Source: Bradyrhizobium sp. BR13661 | Lineage (GTDB): Bacteria > Pseudomonadota > Alphaproteobacteria > Rhizobiales > Xanthobacteraceae | NCBI RefSeq assembly: GCF_029892425.1 | Contig: NZ_JARXWB010000045.1 | Coordinates: forward strand, 1-50,195 | DNA length: 50,195 bases | Reading direction: 5' to 3' | Shown here: piece by piece, positions 37,305 to 45,172 of the stretch | How the letters are laid out: every line of letters starts with the position of its first letter | How positions within the stretch are numbered: position 1 is the first letter of the stretch | Notes under the pieces: generated by a model | Database searches by the model: none | Told to the model about the DNA's origin: nothing | What the model saw: the letters and a program-made list of their open reading frames with translations, nothing else | Translations under genes and position numbers: made by a program

Positions 37305-37838
37305 CTACGCCGCGACCACGGCCGGGATCGGCAGCGCCGTCACCGACTTGATCTTTTCCATCGCGAAGCGCGAGGTCACGTTCTTCAATGGCACGGCACT
37401 GATCAGCTTCTTGTAGAAGATGTCATAGGCCTGCATGTCCGCGACCACGACGCGCAGCATGTAATCGACGTCGCCGGCCATGCGGTAGAATTCCATCACT
37501 TCCGGCATGGCGCTGACGGCTTCGGCGAATTTCTTCAGCCAGGCGTCGGAATGATCCGAGCTCTCCACCGAGACGAACACGGAGATGCCGAGACCGATCT
37601 TGTTCTGATCGACCAGCGCCACCCGCTTCAGGATCACGCCGTCGGCCTCCAGGCGCTGGATGCGCTTCCAGCAGGGCGTCGAGGACAGCCCGACGCGGTC
37701 GCCGATCTCGGCAACGGACAGGGAGGCATCGTCCTGGAGAACCATCAGGATCTTGCGATCGATGGCATCGAGGCGGCGGCTGGTCTCGGGAAGCTGGACA
37801 GCGACATCAGTCATTTGAAGAACTTTGTTCCAATTCAT
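37305..37838 (-). CDS. Lrp/AsnC-family transcriptional regulator
   Basis: 177 residues. The N-terminal helix-turn-helix has SLSVAEIGDRVGLSSTPCWKRIQRLEADG. The C-terminal RAM effector domain has FYRMAGDVDYMLRVVVADMQAYDIF. Such regulators respond to amino acids. ATG at 37838 has AGGGA upstream; ATG at 37814 (MTDVAVQLPE) is an equally possible start. The neighbouring minus-strand genes include a polar amino-acid ABC transporter, but the target is unknown. Confidence 0.92.
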   Translation of the reverse strand: MNWNKVLQMTDVAVQLPETSRRLDAIDRKILMVLQDDASLSVAEIGDRVGLSSTPCWKRIQRLEADGVILKRVALVDQNKIGLGISVFVSVESSDHSDAWLKKFAEAVSAMPEVMEFYRMAGDVDYMLRVVVADMQAYDIFYKKLISAVPLKNVTSRFAMEKIKSVTALPIPAVVAA

Positions 37839-37911
37839 GGGCTGATTTCCCTGATATAGAGAAAATCTTTCTATAGCAAGCCCATAATCTTGGCGTTTCG
37901 GCAGAATGGCT

Positions 37912-38835
37912 CTAACGTCTGCCGTGCAAAAACGCTTCAACTTCAATGCGTTGTGGTGCCGCCGGACCGCCGCCATGGCGGGTGCATTTCAGGGCTGCGG
38001 CGGCCGCGGCGAATCGCAGCGCCTCCGGCACTCCGCCACCCTCGGCAAGCCGAAGCGTGAAGGCGCCGTGGAAGACGTCGCCGGCGCCGAGCGTATCCAC
38101 GGCCTCGACCGGGAAGGCCGGCGTCTCCACCAACGTACCCGCCTCGTTCAGCCAGATCGTGCCGTTCGGCCCGCGGGTGGCGGCGAGGAAAGCCGGCGTG
38201 AGTTCTGCGAGCCGCTTCAGCGCCTCGCCGTCGTCGGCGATGCCAGCGGTCTCCTGCACCTGCTCGCTGGCAAACAGCAGATGCGAGGCGGCCGTGAGCA
38301 GGCCGTCCGCCAGCGCCATCGCACGGTCGACGCCGACGATGACGGGAATGCCGCGCCGGCGCGCCTCAAGGCAGACATCGATGCAGAAGGGACCGCAGCG
38401 GCTCTCGACGAGGAGGGCCTGGCAATCGGCGAGCAGCTCGTCCGTATCCGACAGCTTCACGCTCCACAGCGCGGGATCGCGATAGATCGTCAGCGTTCGT
38501 TCGCCTGACGCGTCGATGATGATCGCAGAGACGGGGGTGGCCGCGTTGGGCATGCGCACGATATGGCTGGTCTCAATCCCCTCGGCGGTCATCCGCTCGA
38601 GAATGAAACTGCTCGACGTCTCCCGCGCATCGCCCATCGGCCCCGCAAACGCGACACGGCCGTCAAGCCTGGCGATGGCGATCGCGGCATTTAGCGCGTT
38701 GCCGCCGCAGATCTCGGCAAGATGCGTCGCGTTCGCCTTGCTGCCGCGCTCCGGCACGGCTTCGACCCGGAAGGTGAGGTCGCGCACGGGGATGCCGATG
38801 CAGAGGATGCGCGGCGCGATCCTGGATAGCGCCAT
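37912..38835 (-). CDS. PfkB/ribokinase-family sugar kinase
   Basis: 307 residues. The N-terminal signature GGNALNAAIAIARLDG is present, and the C-terminal signature with catalytic Asp is DTLGAGDVFHGAF. It phosphorylates a sugar or nucleoside with ATP; the substrate is unknown. It begins 5 bases after the nudC stop, so it is the last gene of a HIT-nudC-kinase unit. Confidence 0.9.
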   Translation of the reverse strand: MALSRIAPRILCIGIPVRDLTFRVEAVPERGSKANATHLAEICGGNALNAAIAIARLDGRVAFAGPMGDARETSSSFILERMTAEGIETSHIVRMPNAATPVSAIIIDASGERTLTIYRDPALWSVKLSDTDELLADCQALLVESRCGPFCIDVCLEARRRGIPVIVGVDRAMALADGLLTAASHLLFASEQVQETAGIADDGEALKRLAELTPAFLAATRGPNGTIWLNEAGTLVETPAFPVEAVDTLGAGDVFHGAFTLRLAEGGGVPEALRFAAAAAALKCTRHGGGPAAPQRIEVEAFLHGRR

Positions 38836-38840
38836 CGCTC

Positions 38841-39779
38841 TCAGCTCTTGTCGTGCACCCAGCGGCCGAGCAGATGATGCGCGATGGCGAAGGGATGCGG
38901 ACCGGCGAGCCCGTCGGGGTGCGTGCGCTTCAGCATCAGCGCCGCCTCCTCGCGCGTGAACCAGCGAGCGTCTTCCAGCTCGGAATGGTCGACGACGATA
39001 TCCTCGCTCACGGCCCGCGCGCTGCAGCCGATCATCAGCGACGACGGATAGGGCCAGGGCTGCGTCATGTAATACTGCACGTCGGTGCAGCGAATGCCTG
39101 ATTCCTCGAAGATCTCACGGCGCACCGCGTCCTCGATGGTCTCGGCGGCCTCGACGAAGCCGGCGAGGCAGGAATACATGCCCGGCGGAAACTGCTTCTG
39201 GCGGCCGAGCAGGCATTTGTCGCCCGATGCCACGTGCATGATCACGACGGGATCGGTGCGCGGAAAGTGCTCGGCCTTGCAAGCCGGGCATTCGCGTTTC
39301 CAGCCGCCTTCCTTCATCGCGCTGCGAGTGCCGCAATTGGCGCAATAGCCGTGGCGCTGGTGCCAACCGACCATCGACTTCGCCATCGCGATCGCCGAGA
39401 GCTCGTCGGGCGGGATCGCGCCCTGCATCGCCATGCCGCGCAGCTCGGTGACGGTGTAGTCCTCCCGGCCGACCAGCTTCTCGGCGGCGGCCTGCGGCAG
39501 GCCCATTCCGAACCTGGCGGCGCCGTCGCGAAGGCCCAGAAAGATCGTGCCGGGATTGGCACCGCATTTCAGCGCCTCCTCGATCGAGAGCAGCGCACGC
39601 ACCTTGCCGCCCTCGCGCTTCACCAGCAGCGAGTCGCGGTAGATGACATAAGCGCGCGACGAGGACTTCTGCTCCATCGCGAACAGCTTTTCGTCATCGC
39701 GGCGAAGATGCGCGGCGCGGTCGAGGATGTTGGTGACGAAGGCCGGTTGCCCCAGCGGAAACGAGTCGAATGCTGACAT
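38841..39779 (-). CDS. nudC: NADH pyrophosphatase NudC
   Basis: 312 residues. It has an N-terminal NudC domain, then a four-Cys zinc ribbon (CANCGTRS and ECPACKAE), then a Nudix domain with AGFVEAAETIEDAVRREIF and EESGI. The NudC-specific substrate motif follows as QPWPYPSSLM. It cleaves NAD(H) to AMP and NMN and removes NAD caps from RNA. ATG at 39779 is preferred over the upstream TTG. It starts 11 bases after the HIT gene stop. Confidence 0.96.
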   Translation of the reverse strand: MSAFDSFPLGQPAFVTNILDRAAHLRRDDEKLFAMEQKSSSRAYVIYRDSLLVKREGGKVRALLSIEEALKCGANPGTIFLGLRDGAARFGMGLPQAAAEKLVGREDYTVTELRGMAMQGAIPPDELSAIAMAKSMVGWHQRHGYCANCGTRSAMKEGGWKRECPACKAEHFPRTDPVVIMHVASGDKCLLGRQKQFPPGMYSCLAGFVEAAETIEDAVRREIFEESGIRCTDVQYYMTQPWPYPSSLMIGCSARAVSEDIVVDHSELEDARWFTREEAALMLKRTHPDGLAGPHPFAIAHHLLGRWVHDKS

Positions 39780-39790
39780 TTCTTGTTCTT

Positions 39791-40210
39791 TCAACCCAAC
39801 CAGATTTTCTTGCGAAGCGCGCTGATGAAATTCTGCACCTCGGTGGCGTCATGCGCCAACGGCTTCATCACACCCCAGACCGGTCGCGGCCAGGCGGCGT
39901 CGCTGGTGCGACGTGCAATGATATGGACGTGAAGCTGCGGCACGAGGTTGCCGAGCGCTGCGATATTGAGCTTGTCGCATTTGGTGATCTCCTTCAGCGC
40001 GCGCGAGACGCGGGAGATCTCCGTCATCAATTGCGCCTGCTGGACCTCGTCGAGATCGATGATCTCGACCGCGTCAGGCCGTCGCGGCACCAGCAGCAGC
40101 CAGGGATAGTGCGCGTCCTTGATGACCAGCACCTTCGACAGTGGCAGGTCGCCGATGTCGATGGTGTCCTCTTTCAGGCGGGAGTGCAGCGACCAGGCGG
40201 GATCGGGCAT
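39791..40210 (-). CDS. HIT-family nucleotide hydrolase, Gln-variant motif
   Basis: 139 residues. The HIT active-site region reads PQLHVHIIAR, so the first His of the usual His-x-His-x-His triad is Gln, while the middle and last His remain. The catalytic His of the family is the middle one, so activity is expected. Such proteobacterial HIT proteins probably split dinucleoside polyphosphates or adenylated compounds. It heads the HIT-nudC-PfkB unit. The start MPDPAWSLHSRL is chosen because the open frame further upstream is made of the palindromic repeat at 40309-40439. Confidence 0.93.
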   Translation of the reverse strand: MPDPAWSLHSRLKEDTIDIGDLPLSKVLVIKDAHYPWLLLVPRRPDAVEIIDLDEVQQAQLMTEISRVSRALKEITKCDKLNIAALGNLVPQLHVHIIARRTSDAAWPRPVWGVMKPLAHDATEVQNFISALRKKIWLG

Positions 40211-40308
40211 GGAGGTTTCCGGATGGCCTCGATAGGTTCGGGCGTGTTTGGTGCGACCATACGATACGAGGTCCGTCAGGGGAAGGATGGCAACTGCATA
40301 CTCGACCG

Positions 40309-40439
40309 TCGTCCTGGACAAGCGAAGCGCAGATCCAGGACCCATCACCACAGGGAGTAGTTTGTCGAAGATTCGTGGTGACCAGTTTGCACTAGAACTT
40401 CTTCTTGGGGTAATGGGTCCTGGCTTTCGCCAGGACGAC
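40309..40439. repeat. Palindromic intergenic repeat, family E
   Basis: Inverted repeat with outer arms GTCGTCCTGG (40309-40318) and CCAGGACGAC (40430-40439) and inner arms AGGACCCAT/ATGGGTCCT, around a less ordered centre. It separates the HIT gene start from the end of the enolase-superfamily gene. Confidence 0.85.
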
Positions 40440-40445
40440 CAAAAA

Positions 40446-41573
40446 CTACGCCTCCGCCAATACCCGTGCATTCGCCCGGATAGACGCCTCGCTGACGCGA
40501 ATGCCGAGGCCCGGACCATCAGGCACGACAACGTGACCTGCGCGGTTGGCGACGCGCTCCTCCAGCACATCCTCGGTCAGCACGTGATGCGGCATGTAGA
40601 ACTCACAGCCGAGCGAGATGCCCGGGGTCGCCGCGATCAGCTGCGTTCCCGCGGCAAGGCCGATGCCGCCCTCCCACAGCGTGCCGCCATAGCCGGGCAG
40701 GCCGGCGATGTCGGCGATCGCCATGATCGCCTGCGCCTCGAACAGGCCGCCTGATTTCATCAGCTTGATCGAGACGGCATCGGCCGCCTCGCGGCGCACC
40801 ACCTCCATCATGTCGCGGCGATCGAAGCAGCTTTCGTCGGCGAGCACCGGCGTTTCCAGCGCCGCAGTGAGCTGCGCCATCACGTCGAGAAATTTGCGCG
40901 GCACCGGCTGCTCGATGAAGGTCGGCGCGAACGCCTCGACATCGCGCAGGATTTTTATGGCGCCGAAAGGCGCTAAGGCCTGGTTGTAGTCGACGCGAAG
41001 GTCGATCTTGTCGCCGAATTCTTTCCGGATCGCTTCGAGATGGTCGAGGTCCTCGCGGTGCGGCTTCACGCCGGTCTTGACCTTGTAGATCAAATTGCCA
41101 TCAGGAACCATTTTCCGCATGCGTTCGAGATCGGCGGCGAAATCCGGATCGGCGATGGAGAAGGAGAGGGGAATGGTGTCGCGCACGCGGCCGCCTAGCA
41201 AATCGGCGACCGACAAGCCGGACGATTTGCCGACGATGTCGAGCAGCGCCATCTCGATCGCGACTTTTGCTTCCGCGTGCCCGACCAGCGCGCGGTCGAG
41301 CTCCGCCATCAGCGCGCGGATGCGGCGCACGGATTTGCCGAGCAGGATCGGCCGCAGATAAATGTCGAGCGCGGCGAAAGCCGCTTCCGGCGTTCCCGTG
41401 AACACCTCCCACGGAGCAGCCTCACCCCAGCCGATCACGCCATCGCTGGACGTGAGCTCGATCAGCACGCGCTTCACGGTGCCCTTGACGTTGCCGACGC
41501 CCTGCAGGCGCGCCATCTTGATCGGGCTTTCGATCAGGAACAGCCTGATGCGCTCGACGGTTGCTTCGGTCAT
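40446..41573 (-). CDS. Enolase-superfamily enzyme (muconate lactonizing/mandelate racemase-like)
   Basis: 375 residues. The capping domain is N-terminal. The barrel carries the expected residues of the muconate-lactonizing subgroup: Lys164-x-Lys166 (YKVKTG), metal ligands Asp195 (DYNQA), Glu221 (IEQP) and Asp246 (DES), and Lys270 in SIKLMKSGG. It abstracts the alpha-proton of a carboxylate and could cycloisomerise, epimerise or racemise. Its start overlaps the SDR gene by 4 bases and it ends the transporter unit, so its substrate is probably what that transporter imports. The exact substrate is unknown. Confidence 0.88.
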   Translation of the reverse strand: MTEATVERIRLFLIESPIKMARLQGVGNVKGTVKRVLIELTSSDGVIGWGEAAPWEVFTGTPEAAFAALDIYLRPILLGKSVRRIRALMAELDRALVGHAEAKVAIEMALLDIVGKSSGLSVADLLGGRVRDTIPLSFSIADPDFAADLERMRKMVPDGNLIYKVKTGVKPHREDLDHLEAIRKEFGDKIDLRVDYNQALAPFGAIKILRDVEAFAPTFIEQPVPRKFLDVMAQLTAALETPVLADESCFDRRDMMEVVRREAADAVSIKLMKSGGLFEAQAIMAIADIAGLPGYGGTLWEGGIGLAAGTQLIAATPGISLGCEFYMPHHVLTEDVLEERVANRAGHVVVPDGPGLGIRVSEASIRANARVLAEA

Positions 41574-42328
41574 GTCAGGCCTCCATCGACGTGCCAGACC
41601 TGGCCGGTGACGTAGGATGCTTTGGGGGACGCCAGAAAGGCGATGATCTCGGCGACTTCCTCAGGCCGCCCGCGGCGGCGCATGGGGATCAGCGCTTCGG
41701 TCGCAGCGATCTGCTCGGGCGAGAGCCGGCTCTCGCTCGGCTTGTCCTTGACGATGAGGCCGGGCGCGACTGCGTTGACGGTGATGCCGTCTTTCGCTAG
41801 CTCGACCGCTGCGAGCCGGACCAACGCTTCCAGCGCGGCACGGCTCGCAGCCGTTGCTGCGAACGGCGCAAATTCCGGCCGGATCGCATGCGCGACAAAG
41901 GAAGACACCGCGACGATGCGCGCGTCCTGCCCCACGCGAAGCAGCGGCAGCGCAGCCTCGACCATCCGCGTGAACGCCAGCGCCGATTCATCCATAGCCT
42001 GTCGGAATTGATCGGCCGGCGTGCCGACCGCGCTGCCGCGACGGGCGTGGCCGCCGACGAGAACCAACCCATCGAGCCGGCCGAAGGCGCGTTGCGTGGC
42101 GGCGATGGCGTCGGTGACGGCCGCTTGCTCGGCAAGGTCGCCGAGGCACTTTGCGACAACCGCGCCTTTCGCTTCGGCCTCCACCGCGGTGGCATCGAGA
42201 CCTTCTGCATTCGAGCGCGTGTGCAGCAGAAGCGCAGTGCCTGGCGCGGCGAGTAATTTTGCGGTGGCGCGGCCGATGCCGCTGGCGGCACCGGTGACGA
42301 GATAGGCGCGATCGATATTAGGCATCAC
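41570..42328 (-). CDS. SDR-family protein lacking the usual Tyr-x3-Lys
   Basis: 252 residues with a short-chain dehydrogenase fold. The nucleotide loop is VTGAASGIGRATA, the active-site Ser region is VAVSSFVAHA, and VNAVAPGLIV follows. Where Tyr-x3-Lys is expected the sequence reads FAATAASRAALEAL, so Tyr is replaced (Thr159 or Phe156) and Lys is Arg163. The NNAG motif is also replaced by VGGH. It may be a catalytically altered or inactive SDR, or act by a different mechanism. It overlaps both neighbours by 4 bases (ATPase gene upstream, enolase-like downstream). Confidence 0.88.
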   Translation of the reverse strand: MMPNIDRAYLVTGAASGIGRATAKLLAAPGTALLLHTRSNAEGLDATAVEAEAKGAVVAKCLGDLAEQAAVTDAIAATQRAFGRLDGLVLVGGHARRGSAVGTPADQFRQAMDESALAFTRMVEAALPLLRVGQDARIVAVSSFVAHAIRPEFAPFAATAASRAALEALVRLAAVELAKDGITVNAVAPGLIVKDKPSESRLSPEQIAATEALIPMRRRGRPEEVAEIIAFLASPKASYVTGQVWHVDGGLT

Positions 42329-43119
42329 GGTGTCGCGTTGGCCGGCGGCAGCGCGCCGGTGCGGTGGAAATGGCCGAGGAAGGCGCGTGTAGCGGCTTCC
42401 CTTGGATTGTCGATCACCTGCCGCGCCGGCCCTTCCTCGACCACGACACCGTCGCGCATGAAGATCAGGCGGTCGGCGACTTCGCGGGCAAACGCAATCT
42501 CGTGGGTCACGATCACCATGGTCATGCCCTCAGAGGCCAGCTGCTGGATCACGTTCAGCACCTCGCCGACGAGCTCGGGATCGAGCGCCGACGTGGCTTC
42601 GTCGAACAGCATCACGTCGGGCTCCATCGCCAGCGCGCGCGCGATCGCGACGCGCTGTTTCTGGCCGCCGGAGAGTGTTGCCGGATATTGATCCGCCTTC
42701 TCGGCGAGTCCGACCTTGGCAAGCTGCGCCCGCGCGAGCTTTTCGGCGTCAGCCTTGGCCATGCGTCGCACCGTGACCGGCCCCTCCATCACATTCTGCA
42801 GCGTCGTCATGTGCGGGAACAGGTTGAAGTGCTGGAACACCATGCCGGTGGTGGCGCGGAATTTTGCCAGTGTCTTCACATCAGGGAGCTTCGTGCCCTC
42901 GCCGAATGCAAAGCGCGTGTCGCCGACGCGGACGCTGCCGCCATCGGGCACGACCAGCAGATTAATGCAGCGAAGCAGCGTCGATTTGCCGGAGCCGGAC
43001 GGCCCGATCAGCGCCACGACACCGCCCTTGGCGACGTCGAGATTGATGTTCTTGAGAACCTCGTTGCTGCCAAAGCTCTTGCGCAGCCCACGGATCTCGA
43101 TTTTCGATGTGTCGCTCAT
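42325..43119 (-). CDS. Polar amino-acid ABC transporter ATPase
   Basis: 264 residues of the GlnQ/HisP type. Walker A is GPSGSGKST, the signature is LSGGQKQRVAIARAL, and Walker B is DVMLFDEATSALD. It powers uptake through the adjacent permease. It overlaps the permease gene and the SDR gene by 4 bases each. Confidence 0.96.
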   Translation of the reverse strand: MSDTSKIEIRGLRKSFGSNEVLKNINLDVAKGGVVALIGPSGSGKSTLLRCINLLVVPDGGSVRVGDTRFAFGEGTKLPDVKTLAKFRATTGMVFQHFNLFPHMTTLQNVMEGPVTVRRMAKADAEKLARAQLAKVGLAEKADQYPATLSGGQKQRVAIARALAMEPDVMLFDEATSALDPELVGEVLNVIQQLASEGMTMVIVTHEIAFAREVADRLIFMRDGVVVEEGPARQVIDNPREAATRAFLGHFHRTGALPPANATP

Positions 43120-43778
43120 TCGCCGACCGCCAGTCGCTTCTCGCCGCGGCGGACGATGATGGTGAGCGGGATCAGGATCGCCGCATAGGCGACCGCCACC
43201 GCTGTATAGGTTTCCAGCGGCCGGTAACTGTCATGGGCCGCGACCTGGCTCTGATAGACGAGGTCAGGCACCGCCAGCACCGAGACCAGCGAGGTGTTCT
43301 TGAACTGGATGATCGACTGGTTCATCAGCGCCGGGATCATGCGCTTGATGGCCTGCGGCAGCACGATGCGCCGCATGCTCTGGATAGGCGTCATCCCGAG
43401 CGCGGCGCCGGCTTCCGACTGTCCCTTGTCGATCGAGATGATGCCGCCGCGGATGATCTCCGAATAGAACGAGCCGCCATAGAGTGACAGCGCCAGCGCC
43501 GAAGCCGTGATCGGCGTCATCTCGACGCCGGCGAGGATCGGCAGCGCGTAATAGAACCAGATCAGCTGCACGAGGATCGGCGTGCAGCGAAACGCTTCGA
43601 TGAAGGTGAGGGCGACAATGCGTACGGGCTTGAGGCGCGATAGGCTGCCGAAGGCGCCGAACAGGCCGAACACGAGGCCAAGTATCACGATCACCACGGT
43701 GAAGCCGACGGTGACGCCAAGCCCGTTGAGAAAGAGCCAGCGATAGCTCCAGAGGATGCCGAAGTCCCACTGATACAT
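43116..43778 (-). CDS. Polar amino-acid ABC transporter permease
   Basis: 220 residues, about five membrane segments. The ATPase-contact EAA-type motif is EAGAALGMTPIQSMRRIVLP. It is the only permease in the unit, so it probably works as a homodimer. The gene lies 153 bases downstream of the binding-protein gene, with a palindromic repeat between the two. Confidence 0.95.
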   Translation of the reverse strand: MYQWDFGILWSYRWLFLNGLGVTVGFTVVIVILGLVFGLFGAFGSLSRLKPVRIVALTFIEAFRCTPILVQLIWFYYALPILAGVEMTPITASALALSLYGGSFYSEIIRGGIISIDKGQSEAGAALGMTPIQSMRRIVLPQAIKRMIPALMNQSIIQFKNTSLVSVLAVPDLVYQSQVAAHDSYRPLETYTAVAVAYAAILIPLTIIVRRGEKRLAVGE

Positions 43779-43818
43779 GCGTGCTTAGCTCATGCCGGAT
43801 GCCAACCAGAAACTCGAC

Positions 43819-43901
43819 GTCATGCCCGGGCTTGTCCCGGGCATCCACGTTCTTGGTGCAGCGGGTCGGACGTGGATGGCCGGGACAAGCCCGGTCATGA
43901 C
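43819..43901. repeat. Palindromic intergenic repeat, family C copy 2
   Basis: Strong inverted repeat: GTCATGCCCGGGCTTGTCCC at the left pairs with the right arm ending ACAAGCCCGGTCATGAC, and GGCATCCACGT pairs with ACGTGGATGGCC. It sits between the substrate-binding protein and permease genes of one transporter operon, so it may form an RNA hairpin that separates their expression levels. Confidence 0.88.
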
Positions 43902-43931
43902 GGTGCGGATGCTTGAGGTGCTCACTACACG

Positions 43932-44798
43932 TTACAGCGACACGCCCGGCGGAATGTCCGCCTCCGTCACGCCCACCAGCTCCATGTTGGTAATGATGGC
44001 GTTGCGGATGAAACCGAGGCCCTTGTTGAAGTCGATCCAGGTGTTGACGTAGTCGCGCCAGGTCTTGTCGGTCTCGCGGCGGAAGCCGGCATTCGACGTC
44101 GTCGCGAAGATCGGCGTCGGCAGCACGAACTGGCCGAGCGAGGGGTTCTTCTTCAGCACGGTCAGCGACAGCATGGTGATCAGGCACTGCGCGTCGACGC
44201 GGCCGGTCTGCAGCGCCGCGGTGGCATCATCGGCGGTCTTCAGACGCGAGATCTGAGCCTTTGGCGTCAGGCGGCTGACGACCTGGTCGTGCGAGGAGCC
44301 CTGATCGACCGCGATCTTGATGTCGGGAGAGTTCAGCTCGGCCCAGCTCTTCAGCTTGAAGTCCTTCTTGCAGAGAATGCCGAAGGCGTTGTTGAAAACC
44401 GGCACCGAGAAGTCGATCACCAGCGCGCGCTTCGGGGTCGGGTTGAGGCCGAAGAAGATGTCGATCTTGTTGGATTGGAGATCGAGCACCGAATTGCCCC
44501 AGGTGGTTTCGGTGATCTCGAGCTCGGCCTCCATGTCGTCGGCGAGCGCCTTGGAGATGTCGACGTAGAAGCCCTTCCACTGGCCGCTGGCGAGATCCTT
44601 CATGTAATAGTGCGCGCCGCCGCCGACCGCGCCGATCCGCATCTTCTTGGTACGGCGGATGCGGGCGAAGGTCGATTCGTTGGGATCGGCCGCCTGGGCC
44701 ACGGCCGGCGAGGCCAGCGCGCCAGCGGCGGCTGCGCCGATCGCGCCAAGTCCGGCACCAAGTCCGACAATCGATGCAACATCTCGACGTGTAACCAT
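43932..44798 (-). CDS. Periplasmic amino-acid-type substrate-binding protein, Tat-like signal
   Basis: 288 residues. The signal begins MVTRRDVASIVGLGAG, a twin-arginine-like motif, and ends around ASPAVAQA. The mature part matches family 3 solute-binding proteins: YYMKDLASGQWKGFYVDISK, NKIDIFFGLNPTPKRA and VDQGSSHDQ. It delivers a polar amino acid or a related carboxylate to the permease. Start 44798 is used; a TTG three codons upstream is possible. It is the first gene of a five-gene unit (binding protein, permease, ATPase, SDR, enolase-like). Confidence 0.93.
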   Translation of the reverse strand: MVTRRDVASIVGLGAGLGAIGAAAAGALASPAVAQAADPNESTFARIRRTKKMRIGAVGGGAHYYMKDLASGQWKGFYVDISKALADDMEAELEITETTWGNSVLDLQSNKIDIFFGLNPTPKRALVIDFSVPVFNNAFGILCKKDFKLKSWAELNSPDIKIAVDQGSSHDQVVSRLTPKAQISRLKTADDATAALQTGRVDAQCLITMLSLTVLKKNPSLGQFVLPTPIFATTSNAGFRRETDKTWRDYVNTWIDFNKGLGFIRNAIITNMELVGVTEADIPPGVSL

Positions 44799-44977
44799 TG
44801 GGATCAATCGCCTTTCTGGTTGGGTGGAGTTCCGGCAGCGTTCTTACCAAGGCGACCGAGGCGACGGAAGCACAGCCTATTGGCTGGGCAGGTCAGGAAT
44901 TGCCCGGATGCTGGGCAAGATCAAGGTGGCCAATGTGATACCCGCTTGCTTTCCGCTCCCTTTGGCCCCAAATAGGG
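44799..44977. promoter_or_regulatory. Divergent promoter region of transporter operon and SRP RNA
   Basis: About 180 bases without a gene between the binding-protein start (minus) and the SRP RNA (plus). It contains an inverted repeat TTGCCC/GGGCAA (44900-44905 and 44913-44918) separated by seven bases, a possible operator or part of a promoter. I cannot fix -35/-10 boxes with confidence. Confidence 0.4.
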
Positions 44978-45078
44978 ACCGGGAGATTGGCGGTGGACGA
45001 GCCACTCGCCAACCGGGTCAGGTCCGGAAGGAAGCAGCCCTAACGAGGTCCGGATCGGGTCGCTCGTCAGTCTCCTAC
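44978..45078 (+). ncRNA. ffs: Small signal recognition particle RNA (4.5S)
   Basis: The conserved apical domain reads GTCAGGTCCGGAAGGAAGCA followed by GCCCTAACGA (about 45017-45046), the SRP54/Ffh-binding loop. Flanking arms GACGAGC (44996-45002) and GCTCGTC (45062-45068) pair, as do GGGAGA (44981-44986) and TCTCCT (45071-45076), closing one long hairpin of about 97 nt. A T6 run at 45082-45087 follows and probably ends transcription. It lies just upstream of dnaX, a frequent arrangement. Exact ends are estimated. Confidence 0.93.
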
Positions 45079-45172
45079 CTGTTTTTTCGAGCGAATTGCG
45101 CTGGCGGCATGGCCGCCCGCGCGCTCCTGTCCGCAAAAGCCAGCCGAGAGACATTCCATTGCGGATTGACCG

